Of a stretch of DNA of 64,000 bases, positions 53,653-61,728 are shown one piece after another. The position numbers were made by a program, and so were the translations under genes. Positions within the stretch are counted from its first letter, which is position 1. Each line of letters starts with the position of its first letter. The stretch lies in the NCBI GenBank assembly GCA_965218055.1, contig CBDCKA010000002.1:2728001-2792000 (forward strand), given 5' to 3'. This DNA is from CBDBKE01 sp965218055 (GTDB lineage: Bacteria; Acidobacteriota; Terriglobia; JAJPHL01; JAPKYU01). The notes under the pieces were generated by a model. It did no database searches, was not told where the DNA came from, and saw only the letters and a list, made by a program, of their open reading frames with translations.

Positions 53653-54345
53653 TCATAATGAGAATTCAGGGTAAGAGCGTCCTTGTGCCTTACTCCGGGC
53701 AGCCCAGCTCCTCACGATCTCGTCGGAAGAAAATATCGGGAACTTGATCTCGATGAACCTCATCCCGATGTCGTGTTTCTGCTTGTCCAGCGTCTCGACG
53801 GCGTCGGTAACCACCACGCAGTAGTACCCGCGTTCGCTCATGTCGGCAGCAGTTTTGAGGATACAGCCGTCCGTGAGACAGCCTGTGAGCACGACACACT
53901 GGATCTTCCGCTTCTTGAGGATACTGTCCAGCTCCGTGTCACGCGCGGCACTGGCTCGGCTTTTGTTAAGCACCACGTCTCCCGGCCGGGGGGCCAGCTC
54001 GTCCAAGGTCTTCGCTTCCCAGCTGCCCTCGACCACGTCGGAAATCCATTGCGCTTTGCGGTGCATGTACACATTCGGCCCGTCCATGCGCGTTGTGCCA
54101 TCACGATTTCTATGGATAAATTCCGTGTAGATGATCGGCAGGTTCGCACTTCTGCCTGCCGCCAGAACTTTCTGAATGGCCGGAACCACGGACAGGATTC
54201 TGGAATTTTCATACCCGTTCTTGGCGTACCCGCCTTTGTCGGAGCCCATTTCGTTCTGCATATCGATCACCAGAAGCGCCGTGTGTTTGGGGTCCAGCAA
54301 CTCGTCGGCTGTATCAAACACGTCTACGTCATTGACTCTTAACAT
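53653..54345 (-). CDS. Isochorismatase-family cysteine hydrolase
   Basis: A 230-residue cytoplasmic amidohydrolase of the isochorismatase/nicotinamidase fold. The Asp-Lys-Cys triad is visible: Asp28 in ALLVIDMQNEMG, Lys128 in VVLNKSRASA and Cys161 in LTGCLTDGCILKTA, with the cis-peptide region just before it. Close relatives include RutB-like peroxyureidoacrylate amidohydrolases and N-carbamoylsarcosine amidases; no rut genes accompany it. GGGAAG lies 6-8 nt before the ATG. Substrate unknown. Confidence 0.88.
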   Translation of the reverse strand: MLRVNDVDVFDTADELLDPKHTALLVIDMQNEMGSDKGGYAKNGYENSRILSVVPAIQKVLAAGRSANLPIIYTEFIHRNRDGTTRMDGPNVYMHRKAQWISDVVEGSWEAKTLDELAPRPGDVVLNKSRASAARDTELDSILKKRKIQCVVLTGCLTDGCILKTAADMSERGYYCVVVTDAVETLDKQKHDIGMRFIEIKFPIFSSDEIVRSWAARSKAQGRSYPEFSL

Positions 54346-54392
54346 AGAAATCTTCCCTCTGGGAATCAGTGCGTTTCGGAGCCCAGCAGGTG

Positions 54393-54758
54393 CTAGAGCG
54401 TTTTCAGGTAGGCCAGCACGTCGGCCAGATCTTTCTTGTTCAGCTTCTTCCCGAACGCGGGCATCTTGTCGCTGCCCTCGACGATGCGCTCGGTCACGTT
54501 CTCATCGGTGACCGGCTTGCCGGAGTGGGGCAGCTTTTCGCCTTTGTAAAGGCCTTTCAGTCCAGGGGAGCCCATCTTTTCCTCGGTGCTGTCGGTGTTG
54601 TGGCACAGCGCGCAGTTCTTGGAGAAGATCGCCTCGCCGGCCTTGGCATCGCCAGCCTTCGCGCCTTTCTTCTTCTCGGTGGGTTTCTTGTCGGCGGCAA
54701 ACAGAGTCAGAGTCGCCACCAGGATCAGCACCAGGAACTTGAGGAAGTTTGGTTTCAT
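54393..54758 (-). CDS. Small monoheme c-type cytochrome
   Basis: 121 residues from ATG 54758. The signal peptide (KFLVLILVATLTLFA, about 7-21) is followed by a lysine-rich linker and a class I cytochrome c domain with the heme motif CALCH at 49-53, a downstream axial Met in KMPAFGKKL and the final helix DLADVLAYLKTL. GGAGG lies upstream. It follows the CDF transporter and the alternative complex III genes on the same strand and is a candidate electron acceptor (ActE-like) for that complex. That role is inferred from position only. Confidence 0.87.
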   Translation of the reverse strand: MKPNFLKFLVLILVATLTLFAADKKPTEKKKGAKAGDAKAGEAIFSKNCALCHNTDSTEEKMGSPGLKGLYKGEKLPHSGKPVTDENVTERIVEGSDKMPAFGKKLNKKDLADVLAYLKTL

Positions 54759-54918
54759 CGTTTTTGATCCTCCAACTACAGTGAAGCCGCGTCGGGCACA
54801 AGGCAAACTAATGTCTTTTCGAAATATTGTCAAATGTGAAGACGGCCAGGAGCCGGGCGGGGTTTCCACGATTCGGTCATACTGCCGTCTCCTCTCCTCT
54901 TATATCACAACAACAGCC

Positions 54919-55887
54919 TCAGTTCCCGGTCTCGGACTCTTCCTGTGACACAAAACAGGATTCCTCGGCCGGGCAATTCAAGCGGCCCGATTCGATCTGG
55001 ATCACCGAGTGGGCAATGGCAAACCGCTCCCGCAGCACCTGCTGCGCACTCGCCAGCAGGTCGGAGCGGCTGGCCCGATCATCAGCTACCAGATGGCAAC
55101 TCATGGCCACCGCGCCCTCGCCGACTGACCAGACGTGCAGGTCGTGAATTCGATTGACGCGGGGAATTCCCCGCAGCGCCCCCTCCACCTGGTCAAAGGC
55201 GATGTGTGGCGGCACCGAGAGCATCAGCAGCGAGCTGCTGCGGCGCAGCAGCGTCCAGGCGCTGGTGAGGATCAAGACGGCGACCACCATGCTGGCCAGC
55301 GGGTCTAGGATCATGGCACCGAACAAGAAGATGCCAGCGGCGGCCATCAGCGCGGCTACCGAACCCAGCAGGTCCCCGATGACGTGCAGGAACGCGCCGC
55401 GCAGGTTGATGCTGGTCTGCTGTCCTCGGTACAGCAGCAGGGCGGCGACCACGTTGCCGGCCAGGCCGGCCAGCGTCACCACCAGCATCAGTCCGCCGTG
55501 AACCGGCTCGGGCGCCTGCAGGCGACCGAACGCCTTCCACACAATCACCACTGCCAGCAGCATCACCAGCAGGGCGTTGACGAAGGCGGCCAGGGTTTCG
55601 GCGTGACGATAGCCGTAGGTTTTTTGCGGCGTGGGCGGACGCTCGGCCAGCCGCATGGCGATCAGGCTCAACCCCATTGCGGCCAGGTCCGTCAGGACGT
55701 GGCCGGAGTCGGCCAGCAGTGCCAGGCTGTTCGAGAGTAATCCGCCGATGACTTCGGCGAGAAAGACAACAAAGGTGATGAGTAAAGCGGCGCGCAGGCG
55801 CCGCCGGTTCTGCGCCCGGCCGTCGGGGTGTGGCCCATCGGCGGGTGAATAGTTGTGCTGCTGCCCTCTTGCCCGGGCCTCCCTCAT
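54919..55887 (-). CDS. Cation diffusion facilitator (CDF) family efflux transporter
   Basis: A 322-residue metal:H+ antiporter (Zn/Co/Cd type). A His/Asp-containing N-terminus precedes six membrane helices. The metal site residues appear as LADSGHVLTD in helix 2 and HVIGD in helix 5, i.e. the HxxxD pairs of Zn-type carriers, and a C-terminal metallochaperone-like cytoplasmic domain follows (VNRIHDLHVWSVGEGAVAMSCHL). I start at ATG 55887, 7 bp after the actD-like stop; ATG 55926 would overlap that gene. It is placed inside a respiratory operon, so cotranscription is likely though functionally odd. Confidence 0.92.
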   Translation of the reverse strand: MREARARGQQHNYSPADGPHPDGRAQNRRRLRAALLITFVVFLAEVIGGLLSNSLALLADSGHVLTDLAAMGLSLIAMRLAERPPTPQKTYGYRHAETLAAFVNALLVMLLAVVIVWKAFGRLQAPEPVHGGLMLVVTLAGLAGNVVAALLLYRGQQTSINLRGAFLHVIGDLLGSVAALMAAAGIFLFGAMILDPLASMVVAVLILTSAWTLLRRSSSLLMLSVPPHIAFDQVEGALRGIPRVNRIHDLHVWSVGEGAVAMSCHLVADDRASRSDLLASAQQVLRERFAIAHSVIQIESGRLNCPAEESCFVSQEESETGN

Positions 55888-55894
55888 GCTGCCC

Positions 55895-56398
55895 TTATTC
55901 TCCTTCGACCACCTGCACTTCCGCACCAGCTGCCGCCAGTTCCTGGAGGATGGCGGCCCGCTCCTCCGACCGCGCTCGCAGCATCACCACGATGGCGCCG
56001 TCGGCCACCTGGCGCCGCGCAGGCTCCGGCACCTCCAGCTTCAGACTAAGGATGCGCCCTCGGACCAGCAGCACGATCAGGGCGGCCCCGATGGCTCCCA
56101 AGGCAGCGCCGGCGAAAGTGATAATACCGATCGGGGGTGCAGGAAGCCGGGGTAGGCCACCGACGTCCAGGCCCATCCAGATGCCGGTGGCTGCGGCCAA
56201 CAAGCCTCCCAACAGGCCGCCCAAGGTGCCGCCCGCCATTGTGGCCAGACCTAAGCGCGCCTTCACGTTGGCCGGATTTCCGTGCGGAGTTTCCAGCGGA
56301 GCGGCAGAGTACAATTCTGCATCGGGCCAGCGGCCGGCTATGGCCACCGCGGCGCGCTCGTCACGGAACACTGCCCAAATCTGCGCCTCGTCGCTCAT
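55895..56398 (-). CDS. actD: Alternative complex III subunit ActD (DUF3341)
   Basis: A 167-residue inner-membrane subunit of the quinol:cytochrome c/HiPIP oxidoreductase. A cytoplasmic N-terminal part (IWAVFRDERAAVAIAGRW) precedes two membrane helices separated by PRLPAPPIGIITFAGAA, followed by a small ferredoxin-like C-terminal segment (DGAIVVMLRARSEERAAILQEL). This is the DUF3341 layout. Its ATG overlaps the actC stop (ATGA at 56395-56398), so it is translationally coupled. Confidence 0.85.
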   Translation of the reverse strand: MSDEAQIWAVFRDERAAVAIAGRWPDAELYSAAPLETPHGNPANVKARLGLATMAGGTLGGLLGGLLAAATGIWMGLDVGGLPRLPAPPIGIITFAGAALGAIGAALIVLLVRGRILSLKLEVPEPARRQVADGAIVVMLRARSEERAAILQELAAAGAEVQVVEGE

Positions 56399-57831
56399 GT
56401 TCCTGCTTCCAAGCCAGCGGGTGAGGCGGTTACTGCGGAGGGTGAAGGCGTCAGCTCTCTCTGGGGCGCAGTTTCCGACCCCAGCCCCATCAGCCGCCGG
56501 CCTTCCTTGTACTCCCAGATGGCGACGATGGGAAACAGCTTGGAGAACACCACGTAGAGAAAAATGAAGTAGGCGAAGGAGCCGGCCATGATGGACAGCT
56601 CAACCCAGCTTGGCCGGTATTCGAGCCACATGAAGCTGAGGCGCGGGTGGGACAGCGTGCCGGCCACGATGGTGAAGCGCTCCAGCCACATCCCTACCAC
56701 CACGAACAGGGAAGCCACCGTGGTTCCCAGCGGGGTGCGCGTTCGCGGGAAGGCCAGAATGGGCAGCGGAATCAGCAGGCAGCAGGCCACCATGGTCCAG
56801 AAGTAGGGAGCCATCGCACCGGAAATCTTGTACAAGAACACCGGCATCTCGTGCTCGCCGTGACCGTAGTAGACGGTCAGGTACTCGGCAAAAGTAAAAT
56901 AGCTCCACAGCAGGCAGAAGGCCAGCAGCAGCAGCCCCAGGTTGTTGAAATGCACGTCTTCCAGGTACCTCTCCAGCTTCAGGGAGCGCCGGATGACGTA
57001 AAGCGCGACGATCACGGCGGCGATGCCCGAGAAAATGGCGCCCACCACGAAGTAGGGCCCAAAGATGGTGCTGTGCCACATGGGGTTCACCGTCATGCCA
57101 AAGACCCACGACACCACCGTGTGCACCGAAACCGCCAGGGGCATGATGATGATGGCCATCACCGCGATGGTCTTCTCCAGCAGCGCCCACTGGCGCTGGC
57201 TGCCCACCCAGCCCAGCGCCAGTAGCCGGTAAAGCCGCTGGCGCCAGCCGCCGCTGGGCAGTGAATCGCGCGCCAGCGCCAGGTCCGGGATCATCGGCAG
57301 GTAGAGGTAAGTCAGACTGCCCAGCAGGTACGCGTTGATGCAGGAGAAATCCCACAGCAGCGGCGAGCGGAAGTTCGGCCACAGGTCGCGCAGGCTGGGG
57401 TAGGGAATCACCCAGTAGAACAACCAGACGCGGCCCAGGTGGATCAAGATGAACATGGGGCCGATCATCAACGCGAATACGGTGATTGCTTCGGCAGCAC
57501 GGGTAATGGGGTGGCGCCAACCTGCGTTGGTCACCCGAAGGATGGCGGAGATCAACGTGCCGGCGTGGCTGATGCCGATCCAGAAGACAAAGTTGACGAT
57601 GTAGACGCCCCACATCACCCGCTGGTTGATGCCCGCAACCCCCATGCCGGTCGTCGCCTGGTAGGAGAAAGCCACTAGGGCCCAGGCCATCACCAAGCTC
57701 AGCAGGCCGATGGCGATCCAAAACCGGGGCGTGGTTTTGAGAAGCGGACGCAGCAGGTCAGCGTTGATCCGCCGGCTTTCATTGACGGTGCCGAGCGTTT
57801 CTGCGCCGGGATTAGGATTGCTCTGCTGCAC
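56395..57831 (-). CDS. actC: Alternative complex III subunit ActC (NrfD-like)
   Basis: About 478 residues, a polytopic quinol-binding membrane subunit with 9-10 helices of the NrfD/PsrC family (FWIAIGLLSLVMAWALVAFSY, then WGVYIVNFVFWIGISHAG and SWVFGMTVNPMWHSTIFGPYF). I start at GTG 57831, 8 nt after GGAGAGG; GTG 57855 is the alternative, and both overlap the end of actB2. It takes quinol electrons and, in known complexes, may pump protons. It is followed by actD with an ATGA overlap. Confidence 0.9.
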   Translation of the reverse strand: MQQSNPNPGAETLGTVNESRRINADLLRPLLKTTPRFWIAIGLLSLVMAWALVAFSYQATTGMGVAGINQRVMWGVYIVNFVFWIGISHAGTLISAILRVTNAGWRHPITRAAEAITVFALMIGPMFILIHLGRVWLFYWVIPYPSLRDLWPNFRSPLLWDFSCINAYLLGSLTYLYLPMIPDLALARDSLPSGGWRQRLYRLLALGWVGSQRQWALLEKTIAVMAIIIMPLAVSVHTVVSWVFGMTVNPMWHSTIFGPYFVVGAIFSGIAAVIVALYVIRRSLKLERYLEDVHFNNLGLLLLAFCLLWSYFTFAEYLTVYYGHGEHEMPVFLYKISGAMAPYFWTMVACCLLIPLPILAFPRTRTPLGTTVASLFVVVGMWLERFTIVAGTLSHPRLSFMWLEYRPSWVELSIMAGSFAYFIFLYVVFSKLFPIVAIWEYKEGRRLMGLGSETAPQRELTPSPSAVTASPAGLEAGT

Positions 57832-58525
57832 CAGGCGTGCCTCTCCAGTCGTCACGTTTCAGGTAAATGACTGCCGGCTCGGTTCCCAAATCCTCCAGCA
57901 GCTTGAAGCTGCGGCCGGAGCGGGCTGTCTGCGAGACACGGCTGTCGGGATCCTCGAGGTCGCCGAAGTACATCGCTTCGGCCGGACAGGCCTGCACGCA
58001 GGCCGGCGTTACCTCGCCGTCGCGCAACGGCCGTTCCTCGTTCTTGGCGTTCATTTGGGCGCGCTGGATGCGGTGGGAGCAAAAGGTACACTTCTCCATC
58101 ATGCCCCGGCTGCGGTGGGAGACGTCCGGGTTGTGCTGCAGGTCGAGCGGCGGGTCAGTCGAATAGTCAAACCAATTGAAGTAACGCACCGTATAGGGGC
58201 AGGCGTTGGCGCAGAAGCGCGTCCCGATGCAACGGTTGTACACCTGGACGTTCAGGCCTTGGTCACTGTGATAGGTGGCATAAACGGGGCAAACCGGCTC
58301 GCACGGGGCCTGGCCGCAGTGCTGGCACATCACCGGCATGAAGCGGGCCCGGACGTCAGGAAACTCCCCCTCGTAGTAGCGCTCGACGCGAATCCAGGAC
58401 AGCATCCGTCCCCCCTCGCATTCCTGCTCGCCTACGACCGGCACGTTGTTCTCCGCCCGGCAGGCCACCACGCAGGCTTCGCAGCCGTTGCAGCGATCCA
58501 GATCAATGACCATTCCCCAGCGCAT
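57812..58525 (-). CDS. actB2: Alternative complex III iron-sulfur subunit ActB2 (4Fe-4S ferredoxin type)
   Basis: A 237-residue electron-transfer subunit with ferredoxin cysteine sets: CNGCEACVVAC at the start, CQHCGQAPCEPVC, CIGTRFCANAC, and CTFC ... ACVQACPAEAMYFG. The CIGTRFCANACPY variant (missing the second Cys of one cluster) is usual in ActB and PsrB-type subunits, where one cluster becomes 3Fe-4S. In many bacteria this domain is fused to the molybdopterin-like domain; here it is a separate gene, 168 bp from actB1, with a palindromic repeat in the gap. Confidence 0.9.
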   Translation of the reverse strand: MRWGMVIDLDRCNGCEACVVACRAENNVPVVGEQECEGGRMLSWIRVERYYEGEFPDVRARFMPVMCQHCGQAPCEPVCPVYATYHSDQGLNVQVYNRCIGTRFCANACPYTVRYFNWFDYSTDPPLDLQHNPDVSHRSRGMMEKCTFCSHRIQRAQMNAKNEERPLRDGEVTPACVQACPAEAMYFGDLEDPDSRVSQTARSGRSFKLLEDLGTEPAVIYLKRDDWRGTPGAAEQS

Positions 58526-58570
58526 CCATATCTCCTAATTAGGGTACGGAAAAAACCTGTCAGCCTGTCA

Positions 58571-58663
58571 TTCCGAGGGCCGACTCTGTTTGTCGGCCTG
58601 AGGAAGCTGCTTTTTCAACAAGCCCTTCAGCGTTGAAAAGCAGATTCCTCGCTGCGCTCGGAA
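58571..58663. repeat. 93-bp nested palindromic (REP-like) intergenic element
   Basis: Outer arms TTCCGAG/CTCGGAA; inside them a hairpin GGCCGAC/GTCGGCC (58578-58598), arms GAGGAAGCTGC/GCAGATTCCTC (58600-58650), and an inner hairpin CTGCTTTTTCAAC/GTTGAAAAGCAG (58607-58643). It lies between actB1 and actB2 and has the look of the dispersed palindromic repeats common in acidobacterial intergenes. It could also act as an mRNA processing or attenuating structure. Confidence 0.6.
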
Positions 58664-58693
58664 CGAAGGGGACTGTTTTTCCGCATACCCTAC

Positions 58694-60757
58694 CTAAACC
58701 TTGCTGACTTTGACCCGAGTTCCCGCCCAGGCCACCGGGTCTAGCAACGCGAACACATTGGCGCCGCGTTGGCGCGCGTAGCGACCGTAGGCGGTGTGGC
58801 CCTGGCCGGCGGCCAGGATCACCACATCGGGCGGCGCCGCGGGCGAAACCGCCGCTCGCGCCTCGATTTTTCCCTGCGGCGACTCCAGCCGGATCCGCTC
58901 GCCATGAGCCACGCCCAACTGGTCGGCCGTCTTAGGATTCAATTCCGCGGCCGTGGTCCATACCGTTTGCGCCAGCGGGTCGGGCAGTTCCTGGAGCCAG
59001 GGCAGGTTGGCCCCATCGCCGGTTCCCAAACTCACTCCGGCGTAGACCTCAAGCACCAGTCCGTTCGGCTCACCCACCCAGCGCGGGGCCTCAAAGCCGG
59101 GCGGGACTTCATCAGATTCTGAGCCAGATTCCGATCGGGGCACAAACTCGTACTTTTTCGATGGGGTGCCAAATGTGAAAGGCGCCGGCTCCTCGGCCCA
59201 TGCCCCGCCACGCTCCAGAGCGTCTGGGAGTTCTTCTTCGGAGGCAAACGAAGCGGCGACGGCGTCTTCCCAGTTCTCGTAGGGAAGCGGTTTGCCCACC
59301 CGCGCTGCCAGAGCCAGCAGAGAGTCGGTGGCATCTTGCGTGTCGTAAAGCGGCGCCAGCGCCGGCCGCGCCACCGAGCGGACCACGCCAATCGGCCCCC
59401 CGGCCGCCTCGCGCGACTCCCAGCGTTCCAATGCAGTGTGATCCGGCAAAACCACGTGCGCCCGCTCGGCGGTTTCATCGAGGAATGCCGACAGGCTGAT
59501 GAGGAAGGGAACCTTGTCCCAGGGAAGAGCGGGGAACTCGTAGACCGGATTCGCACCGTAGACCAGCACCACGCGCGCTGAGCCGAGCAGCGCCTGCCCG
59601 GCGCTACTGGCGAGAGTCGGCGCTGCCGGCGCCGACTCCCCGGGAGCAAACCAAACCCCGCCAGGCACTCCGTAGCTGCCCACCAGGGCATTCAACGCGT
59701 TGATGGCTACCAGTGCCGGCAACGAATTGGAGTGACCCGCGGCACTGCCGCCGGCTACGGCCACTGCCGGCCGGTGCGCGGCAAATTCGTGCGCCACACG
59801 CTCAATGCGCTCAGGCTTCAGGCCGCCGGCATCCAACCCGATGGTAGGCGCCACTGCCTTCGGCGAGTAGGCCGCGACGATCTGCCGGAAGCGTTCCAGG
59901 CCCTGCACGTGGCGGGAGAGAAACTCTTCGTCCACCTGCGAGTCGCGCAGTAGCACGTGGGCAATGGCCAGCGCCAGCGCGCCCTCGGTCCCCGGTTTCA
60001 AGGGCAACCACTCATCAGCATAGGCCGCTGTGAGCGAAAAGCGTGCATCCGCCTGCACCAGCTTGCCGCGACGGCCAGGCCGTCCCTGCCGCATGTGAGC
60101 CAGCAATCGCTGTGTGCGGACCGGCGAAGGCCCAGCCTCGACCAACGGGGCGCTGAACGACAACACATAGTTGGCGTTGCCGAAATCCGGGGCGGCATGC
60201 GAAGCGTGGCCGCAAGTGAGGCGGTTTGCTTCCAGGATCGCGGCTTCATCCAGCGGTTCGGCAACGAGATGGCTGGCCCCGCCTAGCGCCCGGAGAAACT
60301 CTCCTATCAGTCGACCGCGCAGCCCGTTCAGCCGGCGCGTCACCAGTACAATGCGCTGGGGCTCAGCCAGGGCCTCACGCAACGTTTCGGCGACGGCCTC
60401 CAGCGCCTCTTCCCACGCCGCTTCCTGCCCGCCGCGGCGGGGAGCCTGGATACGGTCAGGGTTATACAGCGCCTGGAGTTCAGCCTGCCCGCGCGCGCAC
60501 AAACGGCCGGCGTTGATGGGGTGAGCAGCCTGCCCTTCCAGCTTGACCGCGCGTCCATCCACCAGCCGCACCTCAACCCCGCAAGCGGCCCCGCAGCCGC
60601 CGCATACGCTTTTCACCCACTTTTCTTCCCCCAGAACCAGTTGGTCCTCGGGCACCATCACGGGCATTGCCTCGCGCATGCCCTTGCCGCAACTGGTCAG
60701 GATCGTGCTACCGGCCGTCAGCACGCTGGAAATCTTGATGAAGTCTCTTCGCTGCAT
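58694..60757 (-). CDS. actB1: Alternative complex III molybdopterin-oxidoreductase-like subunit ActB1
   Basis: A 687-residue exported protein. It has a Tat-like N-terminus (QRRDFIKISS) ending in a possible lipobox (LTSCG). Then comes the iron-sulfur segment of molybdopterin enzymes, CGGCGAACG with a fourth Cys in RLCARGQ, followed by the large domains (LLAHMRQGRPGRRGKLVQAD; GANPVYEFPALPW; VLPDHTALERWES) and the C-terminal MGD-type barrel (TAAELNPKTADQLGVAHGERI). In studied alternative complex III this subunit has lost the molybdenum cofactor; the retained cysteines suggest a cluster could still bind. It lies between actA and actB2 on one strand. A PsrA-like reductase is the alternative. Confidence 0.85.
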   Translation of the reverse strand: MQRRDFIKISSVLTAGSTILTSCGKGMREAMPVMVPEDQLVLGEEKWVKSVCGGCGAACGVEVRLVDGRAVKLEGQAAHPINAGRLCARGQAELQALYNPDRIQAPRRGGQEAAWEEALEAVAETLREALAEPQRIVLVTRRLNGLRGRLIGEFLRALGGASHLVAEPLDEAAILEANRLTCGHASHAAPDFGNANYVLSFSAPLVEAGPSPVRTQRLLAHMRQGRPGRRGKLVQADARFSLTAAYADEWLPLKPGTEGALALAIAHVLLRDSQVDEEFLSRHVQGLERFRQIVAAYSPKAVAPTIGLDAGGLKPERIERVAHEFAAHRPAVAVAGGSAAGHSNSLPALVAINALNALVGSYGVPGGVWFAPGESAPAAPTLASSAGQALLGSARVVLVYGANPVYEFPALPWDKVPFLISLSAFLDETAERAHVVLPDHTALERWESREAAGGPIGVVRSVARPALAPLYDTQDATDSLLALAARVGKPLPYENWEDAVAASFASEEELPDALERGGAWAEEPAPFTFGTPSKKYEFVPRSESGSESDEVPPGFEAPRWVGEPNGLVLEVYAGVSLGTGDGANLPWLQELPDPLAQTVWTTAAELNPKTADQLGVAHGERIRLESPQGKIEARAAVSPAAPPDVVILAAGQGHTAYGRYARQRGANVFALLDPVAWAGTRVKVSKV

Positions 60758-60823
60758 TGCTACTTGAAACTCTCCGTTCTCAAACTTGAAATCGCAACTC
60801 TGCCGCCCACTACTTGTGGCCCA

Positions 60824-61324
60824 CTACTTGTGGCAAGTTAGGCAGTCATTGGACGCCCCTCGATCCTGGTGGCAGTCCATACAGGTGGCCATAGTGAATT
60901 CCTTTTCGGTGGCTGAGACCACCGTAGTGCCGGTGTCGCCGTGGCACTCAGCGCATTCGATCTCTGCCTTCACATGACGCGAGTGGTTGAAATAAACGAA
61001 CTCAGGCACCTCGTAGAGGCGCACCCAGGGAATAAACTGCCTCGCTTTCTGGAATTGCGCGATCTTCTGCACTTCCGGGCTGTCGCTCTTGATTACCTGG
61101 TGACAGCTCATGCACAGGTTGGCCGTGGGCAAGCCTGCCTTCTCAGACTGGCTGACCAGCCGGTGGCAGTCCGCGCATTTAATTTTCTGCTCCAGGTGCA
61201 GGCTGTGGTCAAAGGTGACCGGCTGCACGGGCGCGGCTGGGCGCCGGGCTGACAGCAGGACGGCCAGCACGGCTGCCAATACCAGCGGGATGAGGACCAG
61301 CAAACCGGTGCGCACGCGCTTCAT
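60824..61324 (-). CDS. actA: Alternative complex III pentaheme cytochrome c, ActA
   Basis: A 166-residue periplasmic multiheme cytochrome with an N-terminal signal anchor (about 8-26). It has five CxxCH motifs: CADCH, CMSCH, CAECH, CMDCH and CLTCH, plus distal histidines (FDHSLHLEQ, YFNHSRHVKAE), as in the pentaheme subunit of alternative complex III. Its ATG overlaps the stop of an upstream small reading frame (TAATG), and actB1 follows 66 bp later. It is first of the act genes and carries electrons out of the complex. Confidence 0.9.
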   Translation of the reverse strand: MKRVRTGLLVLIPLVLAAVLAVLLSARRPAAPVQPVTFDHSLHLEQKIKCADCHRLVSQSEKAGLPTANLCMSCHQVIKSDSPEVQKIAQFQKARQFIPWVRLYEVPEFVYFNHSRHVKAEIECAECHGDTGTTVVSATEKEFTMATCMDCHQDRGASNDCLTCHK

Positions 61325-61728
61325 TAATTGCTATTGCTTTGGAACTGGCGCAGCAGGACCCGGATGCCCGGGTCTTGTTGCCGGAGACGCCAGCCGGTCA
61401 CGCCGGCCAGTTGATAACGCCAGGCCAGGGCTAACTTTTCAGAAAAATGCTGCCGCTGAGCGGCCTCGACCCGCAGCCCTTCAAAGTCTATCACGTATCG
61501 TTTGAACTGGTAGCGGCGGGGGAACTGGTATCGGCGCGCCTGCTCCAACGATTCGCGGACCAGCCGCGCTCGCGGCTGGCGTGAGCGCAGCCCCGGCGGC
61601 GGCCCAGTCGGCGGATTGAGCTGTGGCCGGATGGATTGCCAGCAGCGCGACCACGGCCGCGACCGCTGCCCCCCCGGCCCTCCGCGCCCGGCTCCGGAAG
61701 AAGAAGTAAGCGGGCACGCCCAAGGCAA
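61324..61728 (-). CDS. Uncharacterised reading frame upstream of actA
   Basis: 134 codons ending in TAATG with actA. The last 75 residues look protein-like (YQFKRYVIDFEGLRVEAAQR, HFSEKLALAWRYQL), basic and aromatic, with no motif I recognise. The first part overlaps the permease gene in another frame, and that frame contains a signal-peptide-like stretch (AAVVALLAIHPATAQ) just before this protein-like part. A 7-C run at 61669-61675 is nearby. One reading is a small exported protein split by an indel. The start is not determinable. Confidence 0.35.
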   Translation of the reverse strand: MPWACPLTSSSGAGRGGPGGQRSRPWSRCWQSIRPQLNPPTGPPPGLRSRQPRARLVRESLEQARRYQFPRRYQFKRYVIDFEGLRVEAAQRQHFSEKLALAWRYQLAGVTGWRLRQQDPGIRVLLRQFQSNSN

